From: an uncultured Bacteroidales bacterium
GTDB lineage: Bacteria > Bacteroidota > Bacteroidia > Bacteroidales > UBA3824
DNA length: 64,000 bases
Assembly (NCBI GenBank): GCA_937877455.1
Contig: CALFIU010000091.1
Span: forward strand, 11,192 to 75,191
Direction: 5' to 3'
Shown: piece after piece, positions 7,805 through 16,848 of the stretch
Layout of the letters: each line of letters starts with the position of its first letter
How positions within the stretch are numbered: position 1 is the first letter of the stretch
Notes under the pieces: model-generated
Told to the model about the DNA's origin: nothing
Seen by the model: the letters and a program-made list of their open reading frames with translations, nothing else
The model's database searches: none
Position numbers and translations under genes: made by a program

Positions 7805-8815
7805 TTATTTTACGTTTCCTACTTTTATAAGGTATTCTGCAATTTGTACAGCATTGAGTGCCGCGCCTTTGCGAATTTGGTCGCCAGAAAGCCAAAATGT
7901 TAAGCCGTTTTCATCGCTAAGGTCTTTACGTACACGTCCAACGTAAACATCGTCTTTACCAGCAGTTTCAAGTGGCATTGGATAAACGAGTTCTGCTGGA
8001 TTGTCTTGTAGTGTAACACCAGGAGCAGCAGCTATTGCTTTTTGAGCATCTTCTACAGAAATAGGGCTTTCGGTTTCTATCCATACCGATTCGCTATGGC
8101 TACGTAACGACGAAACTCTTACACATGTTGCAGAACATTTAGCATCAGTGTGCATTATTTTGCGAGTTTCGTTAAACATTTTCATTTCTTCTTTGGTATA
8201 ACCATTGGGTTGAAAAACGTCTATTTGTGGAATAACGTTGTAGGCAAGTTGGTGAGGAAATTTCTTTACGGTTACAGGTTGATTGTTGATAATTTCGGAA
8301 TATTGTTGTTCCAACTCAGCCATTGCAGCTGCTCCTGCCCCACTTGCACTTTGATAACTTGAAACTCTAATCCTTTTTATGTGGCTAAGTTTTTCAAGCG
8401 GTTGTAAAACTACCACCATCATTATTGTTGTGCAGTTTGGATTAGCAATTATTCCTCTTGGACGGTTGAGCGCATCTTCTGCATTACATTCTGGAACCAC
8501 CAGTGGAACATCGTCTTCCATACGGAATGCGCTGGAATTGTCTATCATTACAGCACCATATTTTGTAATGTCGGCAGCATATTCTTTGCTTGTGCCAGCT
8601 CCAGCCGAGGTAAAAGCTATGTCAACATCTTTGAAATCATCGTTGTGTTGAAGCAATTTAACTTCAATTTCTTTTCCTCTAAAATTATATTTTGTACCTG
8701 CACTGCGTTGTGAACCAAACAAAACCAATTCGTCGATAGGAAAATTCCTTTGGTCTAAAATGCGCAAAAATTCTTGACCTACTGCGCCACTTGCGCCAAC
8801 TATTGCTACTTTCAT
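7805..8815 (-). CDS. asd: Aspartate-semialdehyde dehydrogenase
   Basis: Cytoplasmic enzyme that reduces beta-aspartyl phosphate to aspartate semialdehyde with NADPH, at the branch to lysine/diaminopimelate, threonine and methionine. 336 residues, usual length. N-terminal Rossmann motif VGASGAVGQE (6-15), SSAFRM (94-99), active-site Cys128 in the ANPNCTT motif, and a SYQSASGAG motif at about 154-162. The catalytic and dimer domain follows to the end. Monocistronic, divergent from the OmpA-like gene, with a hairpin terminator. Confidence 0.97.
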   Translation of the reverse strand: MKVAIVGASGAVGQEFLRILDQRNFPIDELVLFGSQRSAGTKYNFRGKEIEVKLLQHNDDFKDVDIAFTSAGAGTSKEYAADITKYGAVMIDNSSAFRMEDDVPLVVPECNAEDALNRPRGIIANPNCTTIMMVVVLQPLEKLSHIKRIRVSSYQSASGAGAAAMAELEQQYSEIINNQPVTVKKFPHQLAYNVIPQIDVFQPNGYTKEEMKMFNETRKIMHTDAKCSATCVRVSSLRSHSESVWIETESPISVEDAQKAIAAAPGVTLQDNPAELVYPMPLETAGKDDVYVGRVRKDLSDENGLTFWLSGDQIRKGAALNAVQIAEYLIKVGNVK

Positions 8816-9038
8816 TTTCTGATTTATTTTTTGTTTTTATGCCGCAAATTTATTAAACCTCTTGTTTTTGCCAAACAAATTAAAAAAAAACAATATTTTT
8901 TTAACAAAGGATTTTGGTTATATTTTTTTATGCACTTTTGTTTACACTTTCAATTGATGTTTGAATATTTTTTTTGTTAAATGCTGCCAATATATTCGAT
9001 AAATGTTTAATTTAGCGGTCTAAATGTTAATTGTGAAT

Positions 9039-10382
9039 ATGAAAAAAATATTAACCTTTTTGGTTTTTGTAATGTTTTTTTATGGTGTAAGAGCGCAAGA
9101 CACTATAAAAAACACATGTTATAATGCGCATTATTTAACTTTTGATATTGGTACTGGGTATCAGAGTCTTTTTTATGACCTTGACAAATTTGGACATCGC
9201 ACCTCTGGCATTGGATTCATGTCAAGAGTTGGCTATAGATGGTTTTTTGTACCTCATTGGGGAGTTGGTGTTGGGTTGACATACAACAATCTTCGTACTT
9301 TTTCTAAGCTCAATTTTACACAACAAGAAGGCTCCGACACAGTGATATTCAATAATTTTAAGGAGCGACAACGTACACAAGTATGGAAAATTCCAATTGG
9401 ATTTTATTTTCAACATGAGTTGGGACGACATTGGACTTTCGGCGCAGGACTTGGTGTTGAATATGGATTGCTTGCCGACCAAAGTTATGTTGTTAAAAGC
9501 GGAACTTTTGACATTAGAAGCGAAAAATATAATGATGTTGGAGAATATTTTGCAGGCAAAACACATCTTAAAAACTTTTTATCAACCTTTGGAGAGATAA
9601 ATTTTATGTACGCGCTTTCTCACAAAGTTGATTTAGATTTGGGCATTTATGGCAGTTATGGTTTAACCGATATGGAAAAAAACAACGATTGCAATGTTTT
9701 TGAAGTTGCAGATAAACAATATTCGGGTATATTAAACTCAAAACTTGCCGATGATGTAAATAATGTTTCCTTAGGAATAATGGTAGGTTTAAGGGTTAGG
9801 CTTTCTAACGGCAAACAACGTCAAAAGCAAGAAGATATGCCTACAGCTGTTGAGCAAAATAATGTTGTTGAAAATAACAATGTAGATAGTATTCCTGAGG
9901 TAATAAAGCCTGATAATACCGAAATTGTTGAAAATTCTGATACCTTGCCACAGAATAATGATGTACCAGAAGTTATTGAAAATGTTGTAGATAACAATGA
10001 TGCAGATACTATAAAAAAAATAATTGAACCGTTAAAAGAAGAGAAATTACCAACGCAAATAACTTTTGGGCTTAATAGTGCCGATAATCCTGGTATAGTT
10101 GAAAATGGCAAAAGTTTGGACGATATAGCTAAAATTTTGAAAGATAATCCAAACTCAAAACTCAAAATTGTTGGTCATACATGTAATCTTGGAACGCACG
10201 AAGTTAACTTACGTGTTGGTCAAAGACGTGCGGATTACGTTAAAAAAGAACTTTTGAAACGTGGAGTTAATAGTAATCAACTCATTACGCAAACAGCAGC
10301 CGAAACTTCGCCTATTGTACCAAATACATCGGAGGCTAACCGTAGAAAAAATCGACGTGTTGAGTTGTGGCTCATACACTAA
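9039..10382 (+). CDS. OmpA-family outer-membrane protein
   Basis: About 447 residues from the ATG at 9039; this start is preferred over 9024 because MKKILTFLVFVMFFYGVRAQ is then a clean signal peptide. N-terminal beta-barrel of roughly 240 residues with YRWFFVPHWGVGVGLTYNN and HWTFGAGLGVEYG, a Val/Asn/Glu-rich periplasmic linker, and a C-terminal OmpA domain (about 335-447) with LKIVGHTCNLG, NLRVGQRRADYVKKEL and RRKNRRVELW, which bind peptidoglycan. Role: tethering outer membrane to cell wall. Monocistronic with a good terminator. Confidence 0.85.
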   Translation: MKKILTFLVFVMFFYGVRAQDTIKNTCYNAHYLTFDIGTGYQSLFYDLDKFGHRTSGIGFMSRVGYRWFFVPHWGVGVGLTYNNLRTFSKLNFTQQEGSDTVIFNNFKERQRTQVWKIPIGFYFQHELGRHWTFGAGLGVEYGLLADQSYVVKSGTFDIRSEKYNDVGEYFAGKTHLKNFLSTFGEINFMYALSHKVDLDLGIYGSYGLTDMEKNNDCNVFEVADKQYSGILNSKLADDVNNVSLGIMVGLRVRLSNGKQRQKQEDMPTAVEQNNVVENNNVDSIPEVIKPDNTEIVENSDTLPQNNDVPEVIENVVDNNDADTIKKIIEPLKEEKLPTQITFGLNSADNPGIVENGKSLDDIAKILKDNPNSKLKIVGHTCNLGTHEVNLRVGQRRADYVKKELLKRGVNSNQLITQTAAETSPIVPNTSEANRRKNRRVELWLIH

Positions 10383-10402
10383 TATTGTTAGTTGTTAGTT
10401 TT

Positions 10403-10443
10403 AAACGGCAAGTTGTTGTTATAAAATAACTTGCCGTTTTTTT
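10403..10443 (+). terminator. Terminator after the OmpA-like gene
   Basis: AAACGGCAAGTT (from 10403) pairs with AACTTGCCGTTT (ends 10439) and T7 follows. It also faces the 3' end of the convergent amidohydrolase gene. Confidence 0.8.
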
Positions 10444-10466
10444 CATTTTTGGGGTAAATAATAAAG

Positions 10467-11252
10467 TTATTTGATTTCAAGAAATTCAACGGCGTTTTTA
10501 TAAAGAATCATTTCGCGCTGTAAATCAGAAATTTTAAGTTTCATAAATCTTTTAAGTTCATCGCAATGATCCCACATTGGATAGTCTGTGCCAAAGAAAA
10601 ATTTTTCTGCACCATGTTTATTTATCATTTTTTCTGCCGTTGTATAATCAAGTTTCCAAAGCGTGCTTGATGTGTCGAACCAAACATGTTTGCCAACCAA
10701 AAATTCCATTGCATCTTGCCATTGTGTATATCCGCCAAAATGTGCGGCTACAATTTTTAATTTTGGAAATTTATCGATAACATTGGCAATTCTTTTGGGT
10801 CCAGAAAAATCGTATCTACAATCACCAGCATGCACAAGTATAGGCATTGATTTTTGCGATAAATAATCGTAAACAGCGTCCATTTTAGGGCTGTCAAACT
10901 CAAATCGTTGAAAATCGGGGTGAAGTTTTATACCTTTTATACCACGGTTTATAATGCGGTCTATTTCTGAAAAATTTTCGGCAAAATCTTGATGTAACGT
11001 ACCAAAACCAATAAAACAATCGTGTTTTTCACATTCCGAAATTATAAAATCGTTGATGTGGGTTACTTGTTCGGGTTTTGTGGCGGTAGAATGCACTAAA
11101 TATTTTTCTACACCTATTTTATTACCACTTTCAATAAGTTTTTCAACACTGCCGTTATAGGCCATTTTGATGTTGTAAAAAGTTGAAATTGAATTAGTTG
11201 CTTTTTCTGCAATTTTTTCAGGATATATGTGTGCGTGAAAATCTATTACCAT
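10467..11252 (-). CDS. Amidohydrolase family 2 metal-dependent hydrolase
   Basis: 261 residues, cytoplasmic, TIM-barrel amidohydrolase (Amidohydro_2, the ACMSD / 2-pyrone-4,6-dicarboxylate hydrolase type). Metal ligands visible: DFHAHIYP (His5 and His7), ILVHAGD (metal-binding His), AAHFGG, and FFGTDYPMW with the catalytic Asp near residue 221. Substrate unknown; relatives act on decarboxylations or lactone and amide hydrolysis. It stands alone between a convergent OmpA-like gene and the divergent hdr cluster. Confidence 0.8.
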   Translation of the reverse strand: MVIDFHAHIYPEKIAEKATNSISTFYNIKMAYNGSVEKLIESGNKIGVEKYLVHSTATKPEQVTHINDFIISECEKHDCFIGFGTLHQDFAENFSEIDRIINRGIKGIKLHPDFQRFEFDSPKMDAVYDYLSQKSMPILVHAGDCRYDFSGPKRIANVIDKFPKLKIVAAHFGGYTQWQDAMEFLVGKHVWFDTSSTLWKLDYTTAEKMINKHGAEKFFFGTDYPMWDHCDELKRFMKLKISDLQREMILYKNAVEFLEIK

Positions 11253-11376
11253 TTTTTTATTTCAAAATTACTACACGTGTTTTAATTGATAATGGATTTA
11301 ATGTTATTTTTTGTGAAATTTTTAATATAAAAAACAAACAAGTACAAATTAACATATTTTAACAATAAGAACGAAT

Positions 11377-11413
11377 TTTGCGTAAATTTTCACGGTTTCA
11401 ATGCTTAATTTTG
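11377..11413 (+). promoter_or_regulatory. Promoter of the hdr-like cluster
   Basis: TTTG at 11377-11380 and TAATTTTG at 11406-11413 resemble the -33 and -7 elements of Bacteroidetes promoters; the 25-base spacing is a little long. Because the -7 box lies downstream of the ATG at 11401, the true start is the ATG at 11464. Confidence 0.4.
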
Positions 11414-11463
11414 CACCGTGTTTTTTACTAAACCATGCAAACAGTCAAGTCAAAAATAAAATA

Positions 11464-12153
11464 ATGGAACTTCACGAACTTATAAAGCAGGACATACGCT
11501 ATGAAGAAGCTGTTAATGCCTGCATGAATTGTGGAATGTGTACGTCAGTATGTCCAGCCGCAGAGTTTTCTGACTACGATCCTCGTATCCTTATGAACAT
11601 AATCCAAACTGGCGACGATGCTGAAATTGAAAAAATTTTAAAAAGCGATTATATATGGCTTTGCGGTCAGTGTATGAGTTGTAAAACACGTTGTCCGCGC
11701 AATAATGTTCCCGGTTTGCTTATAAATGTTTTAAGGCGTTATTCCCAAGAACTTGGTTATTTTACAGAAAGTCGTCGTGGCCGTCAGCAATATGCGCTCA
11801 ATAAAGTGTTAAATGGCAACATTCTCAACCGCGGCTATTGCATTGTTCCTGCCGCTGTTAAACCAGAATTACATCCCGAACAAGGTCCCGTTTGGGAATG
11901 GATTTATCGCAATGCTGATGAGTTTTATGATCGTATGGGAGCAAATCTTGATAAGCCCGGTCCGGGTGTGTTGCGTAAAATTTCGCAAGACGACCTTGAC
12001 GAGCTTAAAAAAATATACGACGAAACTGGCGCAACCGCGTTGAAAGATGCCATCGACAATTTCTCAAAACAAAAGGCAGAGGAACTTGGTTATGATGACG
12101 ACGAAAACGGCATGGAACAATATTTTTTAGATACTTTTAAAGGTAAAATTTAG
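11464..12153 (+). CDS. HdrC-like iron-sulfur subunit
   Basis: Heterodisulfide-reductase subunit C-like electron carrier, about 229 residues. Two [4Fe-4S] motifs: CMNCGMCTSVCP at about 20-31 and CGQCMSCKTRCP at about 68-79, then an alpha-helical C-terminal extension longer than in methanogen HdrC. The ATG at 11464 is chosen because the product then begins MELHELIKQD like other HdrC proteins, and a promoter box overlaps the earlier ATG. First gene of a cluster with HdrB, HdrA-like, ferredoxin and HdrED-like proteins; expected to pass electrons between HdrA and HdrB. The physiological disulfide or other substrate is unknown. Confidence 0.85.
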   Translation: MELHELIKQDIRYEEAVNACMNCGMCTSVCPAAEFSDYDPRILMNIIQTGDDAEIEKILKSDYIWLCGQCMSCKTRCPRNNVPGLLINVLRRYSQELGYFTESRRGRQQYALNKVLNGNILNRGYCIVPAAVKPELHPEQGPVWEWIYRNADEFYDRMGANLDKPGPGVLRKISQDDLDELKKIYDETGATALKDAIDNFSKQKAEELGYDDDENGMEQYFLDTFKGKI

Positions 12154-12207
12154 ACAAATAGTTTTGCCAAAAAAGAAGTATTTAAGAACATTATTCAAAA
12201 ATAGAAA

Positions 12208-13266
12208 ATGAAAAACCCTATTTATACAGTTAGCAAGAATTACAGAAAAGAAATTGCCGACGACAAATATTATTATGCTCGCAGTTGCATACGTCAAAAT
12301 TTTTTTCCGGGTTCGGAGGTAACATTTCTTAAAATTTTACGCGAAAATCTTGGTCGTGATGTTATCGACGACCCACACCATACCACATGCACAGGTATTG
12401 GATACCATTCTGATGTAGTGCCATACGATACCATTCAAACAGTTGTTGCAAGGCATTTTGCGCTTATGACAGAGCATGGCTACGAAAACTTTGTAGCTTC
12501 GTGTGTTACATCTTTTGGTATGTATATCGAAATTACCGAAACATGGAAACATCACCCTGAACAACTTGAAAAAATACGCGAATATCTAAAAAAAGCAACG
12601 GGCAGAGAATTTGAAGTACCTAAAAACATTGCACACACCAGCGATATTATCTATAAAAATCGTATGCGGATAGCAGAACAAATAAAATATCCGCTTGTAG
12701 ACGCAAAAACTGGTCGTCAACTCAAAATAGTTGACCACATAGGTTGCCACTATGCCAAAATGTTTCCAGAAAATGGAGAAGGAGGTGCAGAGTTTACCCA
12801 AGTGTTGCAAGCTATGATACGCGCATGGGGCGGTGCAACGGTAGATTATCCAGAAAGAAGACATTGTTGTGGGTTTGGTTTTAGGCAATATCTCGTACAA
12901 GCCAACCGTGGTTATTCGGTATCCAATAGTAAAAAAAAGTTTGAAAGTATGCAACCATACGAACCCGATGCAATACTTTGTAATTGTCCTGGTTGTGCTA
13001 TGTTTATGGATAGATGGCAATTTGTAATTAACGAAATGCACGGAATTAAATACGGTGCCAACAATACAATGATACCAGTTTTTACTTACGAAGAATTGGC
13101 AGGAATAGTTCTCGGTTACGATCCATGGGAACTTGGATTACAGATGCACCAAATAGATCCTCGACCATTTTTGGATAAACTTGGCATAAAATACGATTCC
13201 GACAAAATGTATAAAAATAAAGCAGGACGGCAAATAGGACAATATACACCGTCTCAAAGTAGATAG
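12208..13266 (+). CDS. HdrB-like CCG-domain subunit, first CCG site degenerate
   Basis: 352 residues of the heterodisulfide reductase subunit B family, which binds noncubane [4Fe-4S] clusters through paired CCG motifs and reduces disulfides. The C-terminal set is complete: Cys180, Cys220-Cys221-Gly and CNCPGC (Cys260, Cys263). The N-terminal set is not: Cys27 remains, but the CCG position reads T-Cys61-T-G and the CxxC position reads CVTS (only Cys99). One catalytic cluster is therefore likely lost or altered. It follows the HdrC gene by 54 bases, same operon. Natural substrate unknown. Confidence 0.85.
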   Translation: MKNPIYTVSKNYRKEIADDKYYYARSCIRQNFFPGSEVTFLKILRENLGRDVIDDPHHTTCTGIGYHSDVVPYDTIQTVVARHFALMTEHGYENFVASCVTSFGMYIEITETWKHHPEQLEKIREYLKKATGREFEVPKNIAHTSDIIYKNRMRIAEQIKYPLVDAKTGRQLKIVDHIGCHYAKMFPENGEGGAEFTQVLQAMIRAWGGATVDYPERRHCCGFGFRQYLVQANRGYSVSNSKKKFESMQPYEPDAILCNCPGCAMFMDRWQFVINEMHGIKYGANNTMIPVFTYEELAGIVLGYDPWELGLQMHQIDPRPFLDKLGIKYDSDKMYKNKAGRQIGQYTPSQSR

Positions 13267-13316
13267 AAACAAAAAAGAAAGTTTGGTTTTTTTATAAAAA
13301 AACAACATTATATCAC

Positions 13317-14333
13317 ATGAAAAACGTAGTTATAGTTGGTGGCGGAATTGCTGGAGTAGAAACCGCTTGTGCGTTGGCAGAATGTGGCAACCGCGTTACC
13401 ATAATAGAAAAATCCGACAAAATAGGTGGCAAACTCAACCGTTGGTACTGCCTTTTCCCAGATTTTAAAAAGGCATCGGATTTGAAAAAATACCTCGAAG
13501 AAAAAATTTCAAAATTTGATATAGAAATCAAACTAAATTCCGAAGTGGAAAAAGCCGAGCGCAACGGTAATATTTGGTATGTTTACACTGGCAATGTTCG
13601 TTATGCAGCCGATGCAGTGGTTTTGTCAACAGGTTACGAACTTTTTGATGCTACGCGCAAAGAAGAACTTGGCTATAAAATTTACGATAATGTAATAACA
13701 CAAGGCGACTTGGAAGAAAAATTTAAAACTGGTAATTTTAAAACAACATTTGGAGAAAATCCAAAACGAGTTGCCATAGTGCATTGCGTAGGCTCGCGCG
13801 ACGAAAAATGTCACAATCTCTATTGCTCAAAAGTATGCTGTGTAACAGGCGTTAAACAAGCCATAGAACTAAGCAAGATGTTGCCAGAAACACAAATTTT
13901 CTGTTATTATATGGATTTGAGAATGTACGACAAGCATTTTGAAGAATTATATAGAACAGCCCAAGAACATCATAACATTCAGTTTATACGCGGACGAGTT
14001 TCAGAAGTGTCGCAAACTCCCGACAATAGACTTGCTATTAAAACAGAGGATACACTTTCTGGAAGACCAATGAAAATGAAACTTGATATGCTTGTGTTGT
14101 TGGCAGGAATAGACACCAAAAAACACAATAGTAAAGTTGCCGAAATTTTTGGTGTAGAAAGAGAAGAATCTGGATTTTTAAAATCGAAAGATTTTCATAT
14201 TGGTGCTGGAATATTGTCTCAACAAGGAGTTTTTGCTTCGGGCTGTTGCATTTCGCCAATGTCGATAAAAGAAACCATCGAAAATGCACGCAGTTCAGCA
14301 TTGCAGATTAACCAATATCTTAAAACATTGTAA
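13317..14333 (+). CDS. HdrA/QmoA-like FAD and iron-sulfur subunit
   Basis: 338 residues, about half the length of methanogen HdrA and closer to QmoA. N-terminal FAD-binding motif VGGGIAGVETACALAECG (7-24), then EKSDKIGGKLNRW. The HdrA hallmark Cys-rich segment HCVGSRDEKCHNLYCSKVCC has Cys at 157, 165, 170, 174 and 175. The C-terminus ASGCCISPMSIKETIENARSSA is the conserved second FAD-binding helix. The N-terminal and C-terminal ferredoxin domains of full HdrA are absent; the separate ferredoxin gene downstream may replace them. Lies 50 bases after hdrB. Confidence 0.85.
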   Translation: MKNVVIVGGGIAGVETACALAECGNRVTIIEKSDKIGGKLNRWYCLFPDFKKASDLKKYLEEKISKFDIEIKLNSEVEKAERNGNIWYVYTGNVRYAADAVVLSTGYELFDATRKEELGYKIYDNVITQGDLEEKFKTGNFKTTFGENPKRVAIVHCVGSRDEKCHNLYCSKVCCVTGVKQAIELSKMLPETQIFCYYMDLRMYDKHFEELYRTAQEHHNIQFIRGRVSEVSQTPDNRLAIKTEDTLSGRPMKMKLDMLVLLAGIDTKKHNSKVAEIFGVEREESGFLKSKDFHIGAGILSQQGVFASGCCISPMSIKETIENARSSALQINQYLKTL

Positions 14334-14336
14334 ATT

Positions 14337-14684
14337 ATGGATTTTGGATTTTCACCAATAGAAGCGCGCACCATCGACTTCGACAAAATGGACGGTAGAA
14401 TTTTGAAATATGTATTACAATACGAGCCGTCGCTGTTAGTGTGCCTATCGTGTGGAGGTTGCACGGCAACATGTAGTGCAGGAAATCTTACCGATTTTAA
14501 CATTAGAAGAATTCAACTAATGTTAAGGCGTGGAGAAGTTGAAAATCTCCAAACCGAAATCAACAAATGTATGCTTTGCGGAAAATGCCTTCTTATTTGT
14601 CCACGTGGGGTAAACCTGCGCAATGTAGTTATGTTGATAAAAAAGGCTTTAACGCTTTATAAAACTGAAAATCATGCAATTTAG
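14337..14684 (+). CDS. Second HdrC-like ferredoxin subunit
   Basis: 115 residues with two [4Fe-4S] sites, CLSCGGCTATC and CMLCGKCLLICPRG, in the HdrC/QmoC ferredoxin arrangement. It starts three bases after the HdrA-like stop and its last 11 bases overlap the next gene, so translation is probably coupled to both. Likely the electron wire between the soluble HdrA-like flavoprotein and the membrane HdrED-like subunit. Confidence 0.85.
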   Translation: MDFGFSPIEARTIDFDKMDGRILKYVLQYEPSLLVCLSCGGCTATCSAGNLTDFNIRRIQLMLRRGEVENLQTEINKCMLCGKCLLICPRGVNLRNVVMLIKKALTLYKTENHAI

Positions 14685-16452
14685 CGATTATTTTTATTAT
14701 CCCTTTTTACTTGGATCGTTGTATCTTTTTGCCGTTGTAGCTTGGCGATTTGTTAAATGGTTTGCTGGGTTATCAAAGATAGACAAAATACGCGTAAGAA
14801 AAGGGTTACTTACAAAAAAAACTTGGGATTCAATAGTAGAATCGGTGCGAGAAGGTTTGCTACACTTTAAAATGTTTAGAGTTAACAAACTTTTGGGTTA
14901 TATGCACATGAGCCTTGCATTTGGCTGGTTTTTGCTCATTGTTGTTGGACATGTGGAAACTTCGCTTTATTACCATTCATCATTTTTTCCATTCCACCAC
15001 TCAATTTTTTTTAGATATTATGTAACCGAGCCAACCGATTATGTAGGGCATGTCTTTTTTGAGTATGCAATGGAGTTTTTACTGCTTTTTGTGTTGAGCG
15101 GTGTAATGCTCGCTTATTTTAAAAGATTTCGCAGCAAAAGTTTTGGAATGAAAAAAACAACGCGTATGCGTTATGGCGACCATATTGCACTAACGGCATT
15201 ATGGCTTATATTTCCGTTAAGATTTTTTTGTGAAACTTTTAACGCTGGCATCTATGGCAACGGCTCTCCATTTTTTAATGGAATTGGTCAATTTTTTGCC
15301 AGTTTTATAAACCTCGAAACATTCAAAAATCCATTGTGGTTTAGTTATTCACTTGCGCTTGGGGTATTTTTTGTAGCCATGCCATATACAAGGTATATGC
15401 ACATTCCTGCCGAAATAAACTTTATTTTCTTGCGCAATTGGGGAGTAAAACTAAAAAAACGCGTCAACACATACACAATGGCAGAGGTTTATAGTTGTTC
15501 GAGATGTGGTGTTTGTATAGATGCATGTCAACTTAACCATGCTGGAATAAAAAATTCTCAATCGGTATATGTGTTAAAAAATATTCGTAACAAAAATCTT
15601 ACTGACGAAGTTCTTTTCAATTGTTTGTTGTGTGGCAAATGTCAAGAAGTTTGCCCTGTAGGCATTGATGTTAACGATTTGCGCATAACGCAAAGGATTG
15701 AAACAACACTCCAATACAATTCTTCTTACGATTACCTAAATTTAAAAGAATCGGAAGCAAAGAAAACCGACATTGTTTATTTTGCTGGTTGTATGACGCA
15801 TCTTACGCCCGCAATAAAACAATCTATGCTAAAAATATTGAAACTAAGTGGCGACAATTTTTGGTTTATGGACGAAAATAAAGCACCCTGTTGTGGTCGT
15901 CCATTGATGTTGGCAGGGCAATTTGATGCAGCACAAAAACTAATCGACAACAATCAAAAACTTATTTTAGCATCAGGAGCAAAGACTCTTGTGGTTTCGT
16001 GTCCGATATGCTATAAGGTGTTTAAAGAAGACTATATGATGCCCGATGTAGATGTTAAAATGCATACGGAATATATTTTAAATCTTGTTGAGAAAGGCAG
16101 ACTAAAACTTAAACAAAGCACCCAAACCGCAGTTTATCACGACCCTTGCGAACTTGGAAGGGGCAGCGGAATGTACGAATTACCACGCGAATTGCTTAAA
16201 AAAAGTGTTACGCTAAAACCAATGGAAAACGAACGAGAAAAAGCATATTGTTGCGGTGGTAGCCTTGCAAACATGAAAATATCCATGGACGAGCGAAGCG
16301 TTATTTCGGAGCAAGCAATGCGCGAATTTTCTACTTATAAACCTGATTTTGTGGTTACTTCGTGTCCACTTTGCAAAAAAACATTTGCAAAAACCGACAT
16401 CTTAACAGTAAAAGATATAGCAGAGGTGGTGGTTGAAAACTTGGAAATTTAG
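14674..16452 (+). CDS. Membrane HdrE-HdrD (DsrMK-like) fusion
   Basis: 592 residues. About 250 N-terminal residues form a multi-helix b-type-cytochrome-like membrane domain with His residues in helices (LGYMHMSLAFGW, VGHVETS, TRYMHIPAE). Then come two [4Fe-4S] sites (CSRCGVCIDAC, CLLCGKCQEVCPVG) and a C-terminal HdrD part with two complete CCG sets (AGCMTH...PCCGRP...CPICYK; HDPCELG...YCCGGS...CPLCKK). The layout is that of HdrED or DsrMK in one chain: electrons from quinol to noncubane clusters, or back. It is the presumed membrane anchor of the cluster. Confidence 0.85.
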   Translation: MQFSDYFYYPFLLGSLYLFAVVAWRFVKWFAGLSKIDKIRVRKGLLTKKTWDSIVESVREGLLHFKMFRVNKLLGYMHMSLAFGWFLLIVVGHVETSLYYHSSFFPFHHSIFFRYYVTEPTDYVGHVFFEYAMEFLLLFVLSGVMLAYFKRFRSKSFGMKKTTRMRYGDHIALTALWLIFPLRFFCETFNAGIYGNGSPFFNGIGQFFASFINLETFKNPLWFSYSLALGVFFVAMPYTRYMHIPAEINFIFLRNWGVKLKKRVNTYTMAEVYSCSRCGVCIDACQLNHAGIKNSQSVYVLKNIRNKNLTDEVLFNCLLCGKCQEVCPVGIDVNDLRITQRIETTLQYNSSYDYLNLKESEAKKTDIVYFAGCMTHLTPAIKQSMLKILKLSGDNFWFMDENKAPCCGRPLMLAGQFDAAQKLIDNNQKLILASGAKTLVVSCPICYKVFKEDYMMPDVDVKMHTEYILNLVEKGRLKLKQSTQTAVYHDPCELGRGSGMYELPRELLKKSVTLKPMENEREKAYCCGGSLANMKISMDERSVISEQAMREFSTYKPDFVVTSCPLCKKTFAKTDILTVKDIAEVVVENLEI

Positions 16453-16517
16453 TTGTTAGAAAATTTGGAAATCACAAAAAATGTTTTTATGTTTGGAAAC
16501 GTAAATTTAAAAACTTT

Positions 16518-16694
16518 ATGCTTATGAAACTAACAACACCTAAAAATTCAGTATGGGGCATCTCCACAGGGCTTGGTGTCCTTGGCATCCTTGGCAAACT
16601 TGTTAATATACCTTTTATTTCGGATTATGCTTTTGTATTGCTTGCAATAGGATTTGTTTTGTTGGTGCTTGCTTGTTTATTGAAAGGATTATAA
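16518..16694 (+). CDS. Small two-helix membrane protein, 58 aa
   Basis: Frame from ATG 16518 (or 16524) to TAA 16692-16694. Two hydrophobic stretches, VWGISTGLGVLGILGKLV and FVLLAIGFVLLVLACLL, joined by NIPFISDY, suggest a helical hairpin in the inner membrane. It follows the HdrED-like gene by 65 bases and is closed by its own terminator, so it may be the last cistron of the hdr operon. No family recognised. Confidence 0.5.
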   Translation: MLMKLTTPKNSVWGISTGLGVLGILGKLVNIPFISDYAFVLLAIGFVLLVLACLLKGL

Positions 16695-16721
16695 CAGAGC
16701 GTAAATACCAATGAATGAACT

Positions 16722-16751
16722 AAAAGGGACGGAGAAAAACCGTCCTTTTTT
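16722..16751 (+). terminator. Terminator closing the hdr region
   Basis: AAAAGGGACGG and CCGTCCTTTT pair with one bulged G around an AGAAAA loop, followed by a T-run. Confidence 0.75.
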
Positions 16752-16848
16752 GTAGTTCTAAAAAAATTTATAAAATTTGCATAGTTTAACTAATGAATAA
16801 ATTCAAGGTTCTTTATAAAAAACACCCCCAAATAACTCTTCGTATATT

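Noticed and set aside
11401..11463. Upstream ATG at 11401 for the HdrC-like gene
   Set aside because: A TAATTTTG promoter box begins five bases downstream of it, and the extra 21 residues do not resemble HdrC.
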